Of a stretch of DNA of 64,000 bases, positions 1 through 12,455 are shown piece after piece. The stretch is from NCBI GenBank assembly GCA_963681505.1, contig OY811993.1:1352350-1416349 (forward strand), given 5' to 3'. This DNA comes from Eunapius fragilis. Taxonomy: Eukaryota > Porifera > Demospongiae > Spongillida > Spongillidae. Numbering within the stretch: position 1 is the stretch's first letter; every line of letters starts with the position of its first letter. Both the position numbers and the translations under genes were made by a program. The notes under the pieces were generated by a model that made no database searches, was not told where the DNA came from, and worked only from the letters and a program-made list of their open reading frames with translations.

Positions 1-104
1 TGATGAACACAACTCTGCTCATTCTTGCTTTTCAGACGTTGCGTTCGTCGCCGCTTGTCACGGCAATTTAAGCCATTCTCTGTTGAAATCGATGGTGCGA
101 TGAT

Positions 105-254
105 TTGCCAGTACGATTCGAAGTATGTGTCCGCATTTTCAAGGAAAAGAACAGTGGGCACTGCTACTGTGTGACATGCAGTCGGCCAATAGATGGCTTT
201 GTTGTGACTGTAGTTTGCGGTCAGAACGGTATGCGGCTACAAAGAGGATCCCAA
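105..254 (+). pseudogene. Possible short coding remnant with paired cysteines
   Basis: One forward frame stays open for about 50 codons and reads through a cysteine-rich stretch (GHCYCVTCSRPIDGF) followed by VVTVVCGQNGM, then stops at the left border of the hAT-like element. The CxxC spacing suggests a zinc-binding fragment. I do not recognise the family. It could be an exon cut by the insertion at 269 or a chance open frame. Bases 1-104 show nothing else I can support. Confidence 0.2.
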
Positions 255-268
255 TGAATGGTCTGATA

Positions 269-2433
269 CAGGGCTGCCAAAGGCCAGCCGGCCTGTCAAG
301 CCGGTCTGACAGACCAGAGACCTGGCCTGACCTGTTAGGCCGGACCCCCGGCATGTCAGGCCGGACCACGCTCCCTAGCTCGTTGTGTGCCAATACGTAC
401 ATGCAGTATACGACTGAAGCGTATCCGTCTGTTTCTACGCCTTCTGCTCAGCGGCTCAAAACTGTTTCAAACCCGGATATGTGGGAATACAATCCCGAGG
501 AACTCGTGAGATTCACGCCATTGCGAAGGTTTAGTAGTGCAAACACATCCGCTGTCTGCTCTCATTTCAAGGTCCATGCATCAAAGGAGACGGTACGCAG
601 ATAAAGCGTGGCGTGATTACGGCCACAGGCTGTTCTCCAGGGAACACTCCACTTTGTCTAGACACATTGAACGGCATCACAAGGATGAACAACAATGTGT
701 GTGTGTAGCACACTTCACAACACAGTTAAGGGCTTAATAGCTCTTATACCCTCTAGCCAATATGTCATATTTTCTTGAGTGATGAGGGTGTCGTCGAAGT
801 GGCTAAATGATTCAACTTTCAGCAGGTCTTGAAATGCAGGAAAGTGAGCCCAGGTTAGCAATAAAGGATGACCCAAAGTATCCGCATGGTAATATGATGC
901 TTGGATCGACTCTTGGAGATCAGACCAGTAGATGTCATGGCCTCTTTAGATCCTTTGGAATGGTGTAAAATGCACAACACGCAATTTCCCACTATTGCAA
1001 AGCTTGCTCGAAAGTACCTGGCTATTCCAGCGTGATCCGCTCCATCAGAGAGGGAGTGTTTTCAAGAGCCAAGTTGATTCAGGAGCGGCTGCGATGGATC
1101 CTGCATGTACTTTCCCAACGGCTGGAGGCATCAATTATGCTAAAGCACATGCAATGCATGGATGCTTCGAAAGAAATAAGCCAATGCTATTGCTCAATGT
1201 GCTATAAATAATAAACTGTTCCATATTTATTCGCATCTCAGTATGATTTATTATTATTTCACAATCGACATATCATCTTCACTAGTACATTAATATTTGA
1301 ATTGTGAACAAGTTGATCCTTACATGTACTTCGTTGATTGACATCGTATAACGTAACATAATAAATGAATGACATTCATAAACAACTAGCGTGTCCCCGT
1401 GAAAAATCGCGGGCTGATTATTCGTCTCGCTATTCACGATCATTTGCCAGATGAACAGTTGGTCTACCTCCTAGCTCCTCTTTTTTTACCGGCTGTTTTA
1501 CCAAATGTTGCGTAAATAATCTATCACCTGTTCTAACATACGGTTACTACGCAACCTCTATAACATGCCCGCGCAATTTCAGATAGTAACTACATGTTCT
1601 CGGCCTAGCCTGTACTATGAGACTTGAGAGTGAACCACAATAGCGTTGCTTTTATTCTTTCGGCACTTATGCAGTTCCTCCCCCCCACTTTGAATTCAAG
1701 AAATATTGAAAAAAATTTAGATGTGAAGTGGAAATCAGCTGTCATTGCGACCGCCTTTTGTGTGGGAGGTGGTCGTTCCTATTGGTAGCTAGGTACGCGT
1801 ACATACCTAGCAACCAATAGGCGCTAGGCCGAGTATATATATGAGTTACGCGGACGTACGTACGTACGATGGAAATTATAGTAGTGTGTCCCCGTGAAAA
1901 ACCACGGGTTGATTATTCGTCTCGCTCGTCATTTGCCAGATGAACAGTTGGTCTACCTCCTAGCCCCTCTTTTTTTACCGGCTGTTTTACCAAATGTTGT
2001 ATATCACCTGTTCTAACATACGGTTACTACGCAACCTCTATAACATGCCCGCGCAATTTCAGATAGTAACTACATGTTCTCGGCCTGTACGATGAGACTT
2101 GAGAGTGAACCACAATAGCATTGCATTTATTCTTTCGGCACTTATGCAGTTCCTCCCCCCCACTTTGAATTCAAGAAATATTGAAAAAAATTTAGATGTG
2201 AAGTGGAAACCAGCTGTCATTACGACCGCCTTTTGTGTGGGAGGTGGTCGTTTCTATTGGTAGCTAGGTACGCGTACATACCTAGCAACCAATAGGCGCT
2301 AGGCCGAGTATATAAATGAGTTACGCGGACGTACGTACGTACGTACGTACGTACGATGGAAATTATAGTACTAGATAATTTCTACTAATTCGAACCGGCA
2401 GGCCGGACCCCCAGCCGGCCTACGGCAGCCCTG
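269..2433. mobile_element. hAT-like DNA transposon remnant, non-autonomous
   Basis: The ends are perfect 10-base inverted repeats, CAGGGCTGCC at 269-278 and GGCAGCCCTG at 2424-2433. The element is flanked by an 8-base target duplication, GTCTGATA at 261-268 and GCCTGATA at 2434-2441 (7 of 8 match). An 8-bp duplication and a CAGGG-type end are characteristic of the hAT superfamily. Just inside both ends lie GC-rich GGCCGG-containing repeats (about 285-366 and 2391-2420). No transposase is recognisable inside; the open frames at 125-604 and 537-737 have no family features I know. Confidence 0.72.
1391..2370. repeat. Two-copy tandem repeat, about 490-bp unit
   Basis: Unit 1 (1391-1885) and unit 2 (1886-2370) are close to identical. 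Each begins GTGTCCCCGTGAAAA followed by a short inverted match (CGCGGG or CACGGG) and ends near GATGGAAATTATAGTA. Both contain the AT/GC hairpin GTACGCGTACATACCTAG and a run of ACGT tetramers (1855-1868 and 2328-2354) whose copy number differs. Unit 2 lacks about 15 bases present in unit 1 near 1423. The whole array sits inside the hAT-like element, so it may be an older insertion that duplicated there. Confidence 0.8.
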
Positions 2434-2681
2434 GCCTGATATCAGGAACATGAAATTCCACACTCTGAATAAGACACCTTCAGTATTTAAAAATCACTAC
2501 ATGTGCATTTTTCACAACTTGATTATTGGGGCCGTGATTACGTTACCCCTGGGGAACGTGATGCTTGCGCAGATAAACATTAAGTGGTATCCATTCGTTA
2601 GAAATGCGCGGGGGCTACCAAAAGGGGTGGGTGCAGAAGCTTTATTAGCGTAAAATCGCTTATATTATGCGACTATAAATT

Positions 2682-2766
2682 GGGGGGGGGGGGGGGGGGG
2701 GGGGGACGTGCCCCCGATGCCCCCCCGTCCGCCACCCCCCCCCCCCCCCCCCCCCGGCCCCCCCCC
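2682..2766. repeat. Paired poly-G and poly-C tracts
   Basis: A run of 24 G (2682-2705), a short mixed segment, then a run of 21 C (2735-2755) and a further C9 run. The G and C tracts can pair as a hairpin or form G-quadruplex/i-motif structure. This is one of about eleven similar tracts in the window. Confidence 0.9.
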
Positions 2767-2932
2767 TTGATAACGCCAATGAGATTTGTGTACGCACTTT
2801 AATATATACCATAACTAAGTTCACACAATCTAATGTAAATCCTAATGCCATGTACGTAGCCTTGAGCTGTTTTAAAAAAAACTGGTTAGTTAATTTTGGT
2901 TATTCCATCTTCTAATAAAAGCGCAGTTAGCT

Positions 2933-3737
2933 ATGCTGTCCGAACGTAGAATTTCTTCCCTAGCAGAGTGTAGAGATAGCATTGCTGGATTCATTGAAGA
3001 GCTTCAGCAAAACTGGAACACTGAGGACTTGCGACTTGCGGATTCCCTGTTCACAACGCTGGAGGATTATTTTCGTCTCTTTCATTCTTTTTTGATTGAA
3101 TCGGCATTCACTGAAAGTGAGCAATGGCAAGGTATTTCTGGCGACATCGAAGCTCATGACGCATATGAATTAGTTTCTCAAATGAGAACATTCTTTGACC
3201 ATTTTGAGGAAAGAGTGTTTTTTTTAAGAGACCAGCAGCCTATACTAGAGGAATATTCACAGCCCAGATTTGGAAGGCCACCCTATATGATTCCAGCAAG
3301 TCAGTTTGAAGAAATGATGGAGTTGGGATACACGTATGAATCTATGGCTCGGATTTTAAATGTATCTTCACGGACATTGCGACGGTATCGTCAGCAGTAT
3401 AATTTACCTCGCGGAAGGTTATTCAGTGAATTGGCTGATGACCAGCTTGACACCCTTGTTTCTGAAATTCTACAGGTACGTGTATTAGCATTGTTAGGAT
3501 AGTAGAAATGTAGGTTCAGTGCTACATTAATAATAAATATTTTTATTTATCTCTTAAGGTTACTCCAAATATAGGTGTGCAAATGCTTATTGGAGCACTG
3601 CGTTCAAGACAAGTATATGTTCAAAGAACTAGAGTTCTGCAATCTCTTCGGCGCATTGATCCATTGGGGAGGACATTAAGAAGGCTTACTGTAACATATC
3701 GTAGAGCTTATCATGTACCAGGTCCTAATGCATTGTG
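2933..3737 (+). CDS. DD35E integrase gene, exons 1 and 2 (N-terminal half)
   Basis: Exon 1 is 2933-3475 (181 codons, donor CAG|GTACGT) and exon 2 is 3559-3737 (acceptor TTAAG|GTT, donor TG|GTAAGT), separated by an 83-base intron. Residues 1-100 are helical and acidic. Residues 112-158 begin FGRPPY and contain a helix-turn-helix-like LGYTYESMARIL..SSRTLRRYR typical of DNA-binding ends of integrases. Exon 2 finishes with YHVPGPNALW, the usual lead-in to the catalytic core (HxDGxHKLxRW) of the metazoan integrase-core family. The exon ends in phase 2 and the next 700 bases have no continuation. The matching next exon is at 26020-26072 in the same orientation and phase. ATG 2933 is the first start in an open frame after an AT-rich leader. 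The start is inferred; no promoter was identified. Confidence 0.8.
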
Positions 3738-4440
3738 GTAAGTCTGTCGTAGTAATTGTAATTGTTAAAATTTAGATTTGAGGCACTATTGTACGTGGAT
3801 TTTTACGACTCAATATTTAATTGTAGCATTGGCATATACATGTAGATGCTACTCACTTATATTTGATTAACTGTGATGAGCTATTTAAGTATAGTTTGAT
3901 CAACACATCAAGTGTCTTGTTTGTAACTTTTAAAAAGTTATACATTTTATGATAGACTACGTTTTGATAATAGTCCTATTCTATGCTTGGACATGCTGTA
4001 TATTTGGGACAAAAATGTCCCATCACATATATGTATCATTAACATCACTTATTAAATGCTTGCATTAGAGTAGCTATAAAGGACTAGGAAATTGTATCAT
4101 TAGTTTGTGACGAGTAAAGTAAAAATTAACAAACAGGATAAATCAATAGCTACAAGATTCCTCTTGAATTGTATGTTGGATCTGAATCCTGTTGGGTATC
4201 AGAAGATTCAACATTGGCACAAAGCTACATATTGCAAGACCTCAAAATATATTTTACTGTGCAGAAATAGTGTAGGATGAAGTGCTAACATTTGTAAGGG
4301 CCATTTATCATTTGTAAGGGATATTTTGTCATAAACTGTTCCATATACCTTCTCTAGTCTTGTTGTGTATCAAAGCCCTTGTAGTTCCATTTCCCATGCC
4401 TTCTCATCTCCTTCACCATGCCCACTCAGCTACTTGTTCC
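3738..4440. other. AT-rich intron-like stretch, no gene seen
   Basis: This is the unique part of integrase intron 2, between exon 2 and the left arm of the giant inverted repeat. It is AT-rich with stop codons in all frames and no inverted repeat or coding similarity I can see. The CATTTGTAAGGG(CC/AT)AT motif occurs twice near 4290-4320. Confidence 0.6.
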
Positions 4441-4444
4441 TACC

Positions 4445-4630
4445 CCTCCCAGACCTGTCCAGTATTACAATTACACCTACCCCTCATACACCAGTGTTAC
4501 TATTACACCTACCCCTCACACACCTGTATTATTATTATATCTACCCCTCACACACCAGTGTTACTATTATACCTAACCATTACTATTACACCTACCCCCT
4601 CACACACTAGTATTATACACCTGTCCCCTT
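4445..4630. repeat. Minisatellite, about 32-bp unit
   Basis: Imperfect repeats of ACACCTACCCCTCACACACC followed by AGTGTTACTATT. The same array recurs reversed at 36910-37265 and directly at 38890-39370 with more copies, so copy number differs between the three copies. The Tyr/Pro/Thr-rich open frames across it are a by-product of the repeat. Confidence 0.88.
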
Positions 4631-5129
4631 CCCATTGATTGAAGAAAAGCCTGACAAGCTTGTTTGATCCAATATGAAATTAGTATCTTTAAACTCCCCC
4701 AAGAAAGAACAAAGAATTGAGTTAGGAGGTTAAAAGAAAACTGGATACCAATATGATTACTAACAAGACAACGCTATCAAAAATGAAATAAAAAGATATG
4801 TCAGTTATGTTAATTACTTTTATTTCTTGACAGCCAACAAATCAAACCTATTGGGTTTTGTTTTAAGTCACATATATCTAATGTAAAACATCTGGGTGTG
4901 CTATCAATCACAATCATCAAACTATTGCTTTACTAGGATCAATTGTGGCACTGGAATGAGCATTTCATTTATGAATCTTAAAATACTGAGTGGTTCACAA
5001 AAGGCCAAAGTATAGGTTGTGTGCTGCAACTTCATGAAAACACCAACTGAATATCCACATCAATCAAATATGATGACTCTAAGACTGGCTGCACAGTTTC
5101 AGTCTATCAGAAAAAAAATTTCACTATCA

Positions 5130-5350
5130 ACTGGATCTTGCACACATCCTAAGTACATGTGAAGTGTCTTGCACACATCCTAAGTACATGTGGAGGGTCT
5201 TGCCCACATCCTTAGTACATCATCCTAGGTACATGTATAGGGCCTTGCACACATACTAAGTACATGAACATGTGCACACATTCTAGAGGGTCTTACATAT
5301 ATCCAGAGTGCGTTGCACACATATGCATCCTAAGTACATGTAGAGGGTCC
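5130..5350. repeat. Minisatellite, about 31-bp unit
   Basis: Repeats of CACACATCCTAAGTACATGT with a GAGGGTCTTG spacer. Copies of the array occur at 36190-36410 (reversed) and 39885-40105 (direct). Downstream, at about 5478-5540, a 23-base motif (GGAGTTGTTAAGAGATGCTTC) is repeated twice in tandem. Confidence 0.85.
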
Positions 5351-5599
5351 AGATAGCAATTCCTGCTCCTGCTCCTGGTTTTAGCTACACGTATCCAACA
5401 GAGTTCTCCTAGACCCCCTAGATGGTAAATTTTCACCCACCCCATCCGTGCGTGTAACCCTCAGTGAGGGTTTACCTCCAGTTGGAGTTGTTAAGAGATG
5501 CTTCGTAGGAGTTGTTAAGAGATGCTTCGTAGGAGTTGTGGGGGCGTGTGTTTCGTGTAACAGAAGATAGGGGCAGCGTTAATTGTGTCACGACGTGAT

Positions 5600-5869
5600 G
5601 TTCCCCCCGAATTAGCCGCTTCGCGCCTACGGTTGTTGTTGACCTGGCAGACTGACAATTTTAGAATGATTATACCGTATTCCTTCGTATTCTCTCCGTA
5701 AAGCGCATATTTTATTTATATATTTATTTATTATTTATATTTTTACACGAAATTTTTATTTAACTGTAATAAATTTTCCTCGATTTTTGGCAGCGTCCGC
5801 GTTCCATATCTTTGCACTGTCAATTTATATATATATATATATAATAATATATATATATTATATATATAT
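5600..5869. other. AT-rich boundary module, empty site of the 10.4-kb element
   Basis: This stretch contains GCGCATATTTTATTTATATATTT followed directly by ATTTATTATTTATATTTTTACACG, and ends in an (AT)n palindrome at 5827-5869. The same sequence occurs reversed at 35671-35940. In the third copy (40370-40479 plus 50845-50930) it is split by the 10.4-kb element. The arm copies therefore show the uninterrupted target. Confidence 0.82.
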
Positions 5870-5895
5870 GGGACAGTGTCCAGCAGAGTCACCCT
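5870..5895 (+). repeat. GGGACAGTGTCC terminal motif, left end of a 29.8-kb unit
   Basis: GGGACAGTGTCCAGCAG begins immediately after an AT-repeat. Its exact inverse ends at 35670. The first bases resemble the ends of the element at 40480-50844 (GGGACAGGGTC). The 5870-35670 block may therefore be a transposon-like unit whose terminal repeats are over 10 kb long, or two related elements facing each other. Confidence 0.55.
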
Positions 5896-7530
5896 TCTGG
5901 CTACTTTTTCAAGTTTTCATGATTTTCCTTGAACACCCATGAGCTTCTGTCAAATGGTCCTTACGCATCCTAAATCGGACTATCCCTCACAAAGTTATTA
6001 GGCGCTGAATTTATAATTAGTCATACATTTCAATGCGAGCGTTACTTTTCTTTTGCTTGTTCTGGAAATTTTGAAACAGTACCATAAGTATGGCAATCCG
6101 TTGCGGACAAAAGTATACCAAACCAAAATGGTGTATCAAAACAAACTGTGGGTGTATCAAAACAAACTGTGGGTTTGTTTCTACAGACATCGGGTATCAA
6201 ATGACCGCAACAAAAAAGGGCGTATCAAATGTTACCAAATATGGTATGTGGGATTTTAAGGCAGCAAAATAAAGGGTATCAAAACGTTTGTCGAACCGGT
6301 TGCATACTAAGAGCTTAACACATTCCCGAACGGGAAATGCATTCGGCAGTCTTCGGAACCCGACTTATGCTTACTACTCGTGCCCAGACCACAGCAAACT
6401 CGTATAGACTTACGTACGTGGTCTATGCGTACCTTACGGAACCGTAAGGTCTTCAATGTATGGGTCTATGGTATAAGTATGCAAGTATCACTTTTCGATT
6501 TCATTTGGATTGTCCTTCAAAGCAGAATGTATCACTGAGTGGTGGACCTCGGGCATGGGACTGTTCTTGCTATTCGCACGCATTAACTATTCCTACGGTA
6601 CCGAAAAGCCAGCTCACTTTGCTATTGTTACACTATTTGATCATGAACTCTGGCCCCTGGACGTGCAAGTACACATGCTGCAGGAGGCTCTTACTTAACA
6701 TAGTGAACAAGAAATGGCTAGCTGAAAATATTACGAGGAGAGGTTACAACGGATACTTTGCGCACTCAAGGTAGTTGGACCTGCTCTGTGTCACAGACGG
6801 AGAGCATTTGCTTTGATGGCTGTCTTGATTGGGGCCATTTGAAGTGCACTCGATTGAAGAGAGCTCCAATGAGCAAGATTGGTATTTTAGAGCCTGTTTT
6901 TCTATGTTTATTATTTTAACAATGATAATGTTGACACCGTTTTTATCAGCAAAGTTATTACTATACTTAGGTAGTTGACAATTTTTTTCAAATTTATTTT
7001 TTCGCAATAAATTGTATACCACTGGAAAGAGCAAAATTTCTGCATTTCAACGATATCTTACTTGTTCGAATATGTATCTCCATGCGAGTACCACGTAATT
7101 TTAAAGATGAAAATAAAAACGATCGGTAATGTACGCGAATGAATGGGATGCGTAAAATAAAAACTGTCCCGGTTGTGTTTCTATTCAATACAGAGATATT
7201 TTTAAGTGCGCAACCTTAACCAAAACCTTAACACACATAGTCTGACTAGTATTATACATAGAGATTCACTTAACACTGCTTGATTATATGATTTTCATGT
7301 ATTATAAGTCAAAATAACAAAGGTCATTAGGATCCGTATACGCACAGTTAAAATTAAGATTCAAACTTGTTAAACATGAAGCAAAATCTAGACAGATTAA
7401 GACACTATTAAATAACTCATTAGTAATGACAATAAATTGATGCCAAAAGTTCACACATTTAAGTCCACCACTTAAGTTAAGGTCATCAGCAGTATAATCT
7501 GCTAGTAGCCCATATGACGTAATTGTAACG
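5896..7530. other. Arm segment without a recognised gene
   Basis: The segment contains a triplicated GGGTATCAAA/GTGTATCAAAACAAACTG motif (6100-6280). Two short perfect palindromes lie nearby: around TTCCCGAACGGGAA (6326-6340) and ACCTTACGGAACCGTAAGGT (6431-6450). Open frames at 6460-6774 and 6744-7188 show no family features. The mirror copy is 34010-35644. Confidence 0.6.
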
Positions 7531-8690
7531 TTATGTGACTATGACGTTTGGAATTTTAGATTTTGTTAAAGGTTTCACAAAAATGATGTGTCCATTATAG
7601 AGTACATTATGTTCATGTACACACCAAACATGTTCAAAATAAAGGCCATTAAGGGATGAACTATCTGACATAACTGTTAGTATTGTACTTTTCTGAGCCT
7701 CAGACAGTTCTGGAAACTCTTTGTCCAAATTTTCTGCAACAGAACGTAATTTCCTTTCAATACTTCTTCTAAAACTGTCCTCCTTTTGATTCATGCGTTT
7801 TTGTCGTTGATCCTGTATTTTTGCAATATTTTGCTCATGCACTTGACACGCATGCCTGACTATCCTAGCTTGTTTTATGTTTTGCATACTTGTTTCTTTA
7901 ATTCATAATTTTCTTGTTTCAAATTACGTTCTCTATTTTTAGAAGTTATTTTGAATCTGTGATAAGAATATCTTAATTCAACCAGTGATTTTTTTAATTA
8001 CCTCAGTTCAGCCGGACAGCTTTCATTTCTTAATAACACATTTTCCTGTCAACTTCTTAATCATTGCATTACTTGAAATCATTTCTTTTTTCACACTTCG
8101 CAATTTAGAACATAGTTTTTTTTTTCAATTGTTGACTTCCTGCTTACTTTTTTAAAAAGATAGCAGTTCTGCATTTTAACAGCAGCAAGTACTCGGAGCT
8201 TAGCCTTGAGAGCTTCATTTGAAGTGAGCAATTGCCGTAGCACTCCTTCTTTTTCCACAATTACTGCAGTCTGATCTATGCTTAGTTGGCATGGGACAGG
8301 AAGTGCTTGGTTGACTGCTGTGTACAGAATGAACTGAAAGTCAAAAGGTTGGATATATGTATGTACTTTGGGGATTATCAAATGGAAGTCCTAATGGCAG
8401 ATTTAGATACAAACAATATCATCCCAAGCTCTAGAAAGGTGCTTCTTCATATCCTTGACAATTTGAAGCAAGCGACAAATGGAAGTGCACAATGCCTTCA
8501 GGTTGATATGCTCTGTTGCTAGTTTTTCAACTATCTTGGCTGTTTAATGTGGGTTGTCATTGGTTAATTTGTAGTTTATATACACAACTAACCCATTCCT
8601 TAATACAGGAGCAGTAAGGGTACCATGCTCACATAAATCATTTTTATACTCTTCAATGAGGCACTCTAGATCAAGAACAGTCTTCATTCT
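7531..8690 (-). pseudogene. Reversed copy of the coiled-coil gene (left arm)
   Basis: Mirror image of 32852-34009, with the same frames and the same in-frame stops. The terminal exon (7531-7887) encodes a basic coiled coil and ends with the FEHVWCVHEHNVLYNGHI segment. See the right-arm entry for details. Both copies carry identical lesions, so the damage predates the inverted duplication or the arms are homogenised. Confidence 0.45.
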
Positions 8691-8759
8691 GAATAGCAAC
8701 AAAGCAGATTGGAACGTTATTTTGTGCATGCATGCGTATACATATAATTAAATATGAAT

Positions 8760-9718
8760 AAAAGGCTTGATAATATCTCCATGTGGGCACCATCTTATTA
8801 AAATTCTAAAACAATAAACATAGACTACTCTGTTAACACTTCAAGTGGATTTGGTTTACAACTATGTGCTTCAAAGAATAGGGTGTGTAATAAATAGAGT
8901 TGTCACAACTTAATAACAAAAAAATGTGTTACAAAAAATAGCTACTTGGTTAAGCTTTTTAGATATGAAAAATAAGCAAATCTATTATGCTGAAGCATAA
9001 AAATTGTATTTTTAAATAAAATGATCTGTGTTTTCAAGCAGGCCAATACAAAACGCCTGGACCATTAAAGCACCCTTTGGGCACCATCCAAATCTCCTGA
9101 AATTCTATAGTGTAATTAACTTGAACCTATAGTAAATAAAAATCACTATTCTGTGATTGTGCATCAAAAGACAAAGTCAAGATTCATTCGCAAAATTTTA
9201 CTATTAATTGAATGCGCCTAATATTGTTGGATCGCGAAGTAGCTTGAATTCAGGCAATCGCACTGCATTCTACAACCAATTACCTTCCACGATCGAGCAA
9301 TGAAGTCGGCTAAGCCACTCCAGTAACGGAACAAGTTTCTACGCTTCTTTGTATACTTCTCAAAATTTCACAAATTCCAGTCCAATTTTTGACGTACTTT
9401 TGGATCAACTATTTACGGACCCGCGTACGTGGTTTTGTCAACTACCTACTATAATGGTCAATGCGTTTTAGCCACGTGTGACTTGCATGCAGGGGTCAGA
9501 TTTCAAATAGTTGACTTGCTGTAAGAATAGCGAATTGGTTACTCCCTCCTATCTAATGGTTTCAACTGCAGTGGTAAGGATGTACTCTTCAGTTTCAATA
9601 GCTGGCTTTATAAATGTGTCTGCCAATGGTGCCATGCAGACTCCAGGAACATGCAGCTGGGTCTGATTGGTCCCTCACACACATGCATGGGAAAGGGTCT
9701 TCATCATTTGTAACTACT
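8760..9718. other. Arm segment without a gene
   Basis: AT-rich unique sequence with stops in all frames. No inverted repeat or coding similarity was noticed. The mirror copy is 31822-32780. Confidence 0.55.
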
Positions 9719-10057
9719 TTAAAGTCGATCTCCTGCCCAGATTGAGACCTCGCTTCCCACTGAAACTGTCATCTGATCATTTTCAAATCCAAATAAGTGA
9801 GGATGTGATGAGGTGGTGAGGTTTATGTCATAATCAATGTCTAAACCATGCTTCAACAAATGATTAATTGAACATGCAGTTGTGCTTGTTGCCAAGTAAA
9901 ACAGTACACTTGCACATTGGCCACAAACACCAGTTTGTACATTTGTAAACTGCCACAAAGTGGTGGCTAATTGTTGTGAGAGTGTGCTTGAAACTCTGCA
10001 TGCACTACATGTACCTCCAAGTGTGGCCCACATTTGTAACCTTATCCAAGACCACAC
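9719..10057 (-). CDS. Unrecognised cysteine-containing open frame (left-arm copy)
   Basis: A 112-codon frame read on the minus strand and repeated at 31483-31821 on the plus strand. It has CSAC and CGQC pairs and ends VGSEVSIWAGDRL. It follows integrase exon 4 in the same direction. I do not recognise it. It may be a terminal exon of a decayed element gene or a chance frame. Confidence 0.25.
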   Translation of the reverse strand: MWSWIRLQMWATLGGTCSACRVSSTLSQQLATTLWQFTNVQTGVCGQCASVLFYLATSTTACSINHLLKHGLDIDYDINLTTSSHPHLFGFENDQMTVSVGSEVSIWAGDRL

Positions 10058-12455
10058 TTACTCCCACCAGGCCAGCCAACATCTTGATAACCAACAGGCA
10101 ATGTGGCGTAAGTCAGCATGCATGCAGCTGCTGACCTGTGTGTCACTTTGACACTGCTAAATGCAAGTATTCTTTGTCAACAAGCAAGGCCAATGATTGA
10201 TGACAAATGTGTAGGAGCTCTGATGGGTCAGACTTGGGAGCATTGAACAAATATCACATTGAACAAATATAAATACAACGATACACTAAAAGTAATATTA
10301 CATAGTACAGTATTAACATAAATCTGTGTTCTAGTAGTCAAGGTGGTGTAAAAAATCAACAGTTAACAAATAAAGTGAGATACCATAATTATTATCATCA
10401 CTGTTAGCATCAATAGTCAATTTCAGCTGCTGTGCCATTTCAGAAGTCAGTGGTACAAATGGTGCAGAGAGTGCAATATCACCAATGCAGTCTTCACATG
10501 ATGTTGGAGCTTCTTCATCTAAGCCATAAATATCATCAGGAATGAAATCTTCAGGGAGTGGATTATTAGGAAGATTGTCCATGCACCTTAAGTGCTCTTC
10601 ATTCATCATTCCTTCATAGTACAACTGATATGGAGACAGATTGTGCTCAGATCGTAACGGGTGGTTATTATATTGCATACTAAATTCTGATAGACATTTA
10701 TTGATTCGTCCAAGATATACATAATGAAGTGCAAATAAATTGACATTGTCCATCGGATCCAACAAGCCTTCATCTTCAAGGTAATTAAATAACGTGATAA
10801 ACTGGTGAATTGCCACCCGCCTTACTTCTCTCCACAGTCTCTCTATTCGAGTGTTGTGAACAGAACTACCTGTTATAACACTTTTCCTGTTCAGCCCTCT
10901 AGTTTCAAGCATCCATCTAGCCACATCTACATTTTCTGTTCCTTGATCTGTCCTGATCCGTGATGGTGTGGAATATGCTCTGCAAGCACCGAGGAAAAGG
11001 TTGAGCACTGTGCTTGCTCGATTATTATCAGAGCACTGTAGATATGTAATCATTCTAGAATATCCATCAATTCCTGCAGATATCAAAGTAAAAGTTGTAA
11101 AAACAATATGGTCACGATCCCCTTATAACGAATTTCTTAGCACCTGGGTGTATTAATGTTAATGTTTAATCTCCAGCAATCCTTATTTAAGGATGGCCAT
11201 CCTTTTAAAAATAAGGATGATGATCACTTTCTAAAAGAATGATGTAAACTTGGTGCTTTGTTTTATATTAGTGATTCACCTAGATTCAAAATCATGCAAA
11301 TCAGCAATACGGCTGCGATTAAAACAGGTTTGGCTTGCTCAAAATATTACAGACTAGTGTAAATATGGCGAAACCGCCATTTGCCGCTGGCGATATAGTA
11401 GTTAGCAAAATTAACTCAAAGTGACGTATGGCAAGGAAGGACAGAGTATAATAATGTACACTATCAGATGGATCTGTGGAACAATATCCACGGCGTCGAC
11501 AATCTACGCTCACTTACTGTCCAGCGAAGCGATTGCATACACTCGAAAGCGTTAAACTAGGCAACCCTACTTAGATACCGAAGGGAGCCACAGAAAGTGA
11601 CGGATGTAATTCCTCAGTACGGATGGATGACATACATGTAGGCCTATAGGTGACCAAGCGGCAGCACTGCATGATTCATCAAATGACAGTGACAGCGACA
11701 GCAACAGTAGGCTTAGGCAATAGCGTGGTCTCCTCGAGTCTGATTAAGCTCTCTACTAAGCTCGAACACATATCGTATGCCAATTGGCAATGCTTCCTAG
11801 ATCTCCCGTACCCCCCATGCACCATTCTACATGGTACTAGTACTGTACGTCATGATATAGGACTAGAAAGCACACTGTTCGATGGAATGGTGGCAGAACA
11901 ACCACGTGCAGTGCACGCGGTTTCAGTGAGGTTAAGGTAGGTCCTGCACGCTGGCGTTTGTGCAGAAGGGAGCATCTACTCAGTACACGTCATTATACAA
12001 ATGCTTGATATTAATTTTGAAGTGTTATAGCTGGATTAACTGGCTATCAGAGAAAATCAAGACATTATGGTTTTTATGGTCAATAATCTCTACTGTTGTG
12101 ATCCTTATTTAAGGATGGTGTAAATCCGTAAATAAGGATGTGCCACTTCCTCTCTGTTTTACCCCATGAACATTGATCATTTGACATCATTTAAAGTTTG
12201 TTATGGAGGCTAACAGTTGACCTAAACCATTAGTTTTATTTATTTACTTGGTTAGCAACAATATGCAATGCAAACGATCTTTATTTAATGTTTAATCTCC
12301 CGCAATCCTTATTTAAGGATGGCCATCCTTAAATAAGGATGATGACCACTTTCTTAAAGAATGATGTAAACTGGGTGCTTAGTTTTATATTAGGGATTCA
12401 CTAGATTCAAGATCATGCAGATCAGCAATACTGCCGCAATTACAACAGGTTTGGC

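Noticed and set aside
2660..2851. Glycine/proline-rich minus-strand frame
   Set aside because: Created by the G and C tracts.
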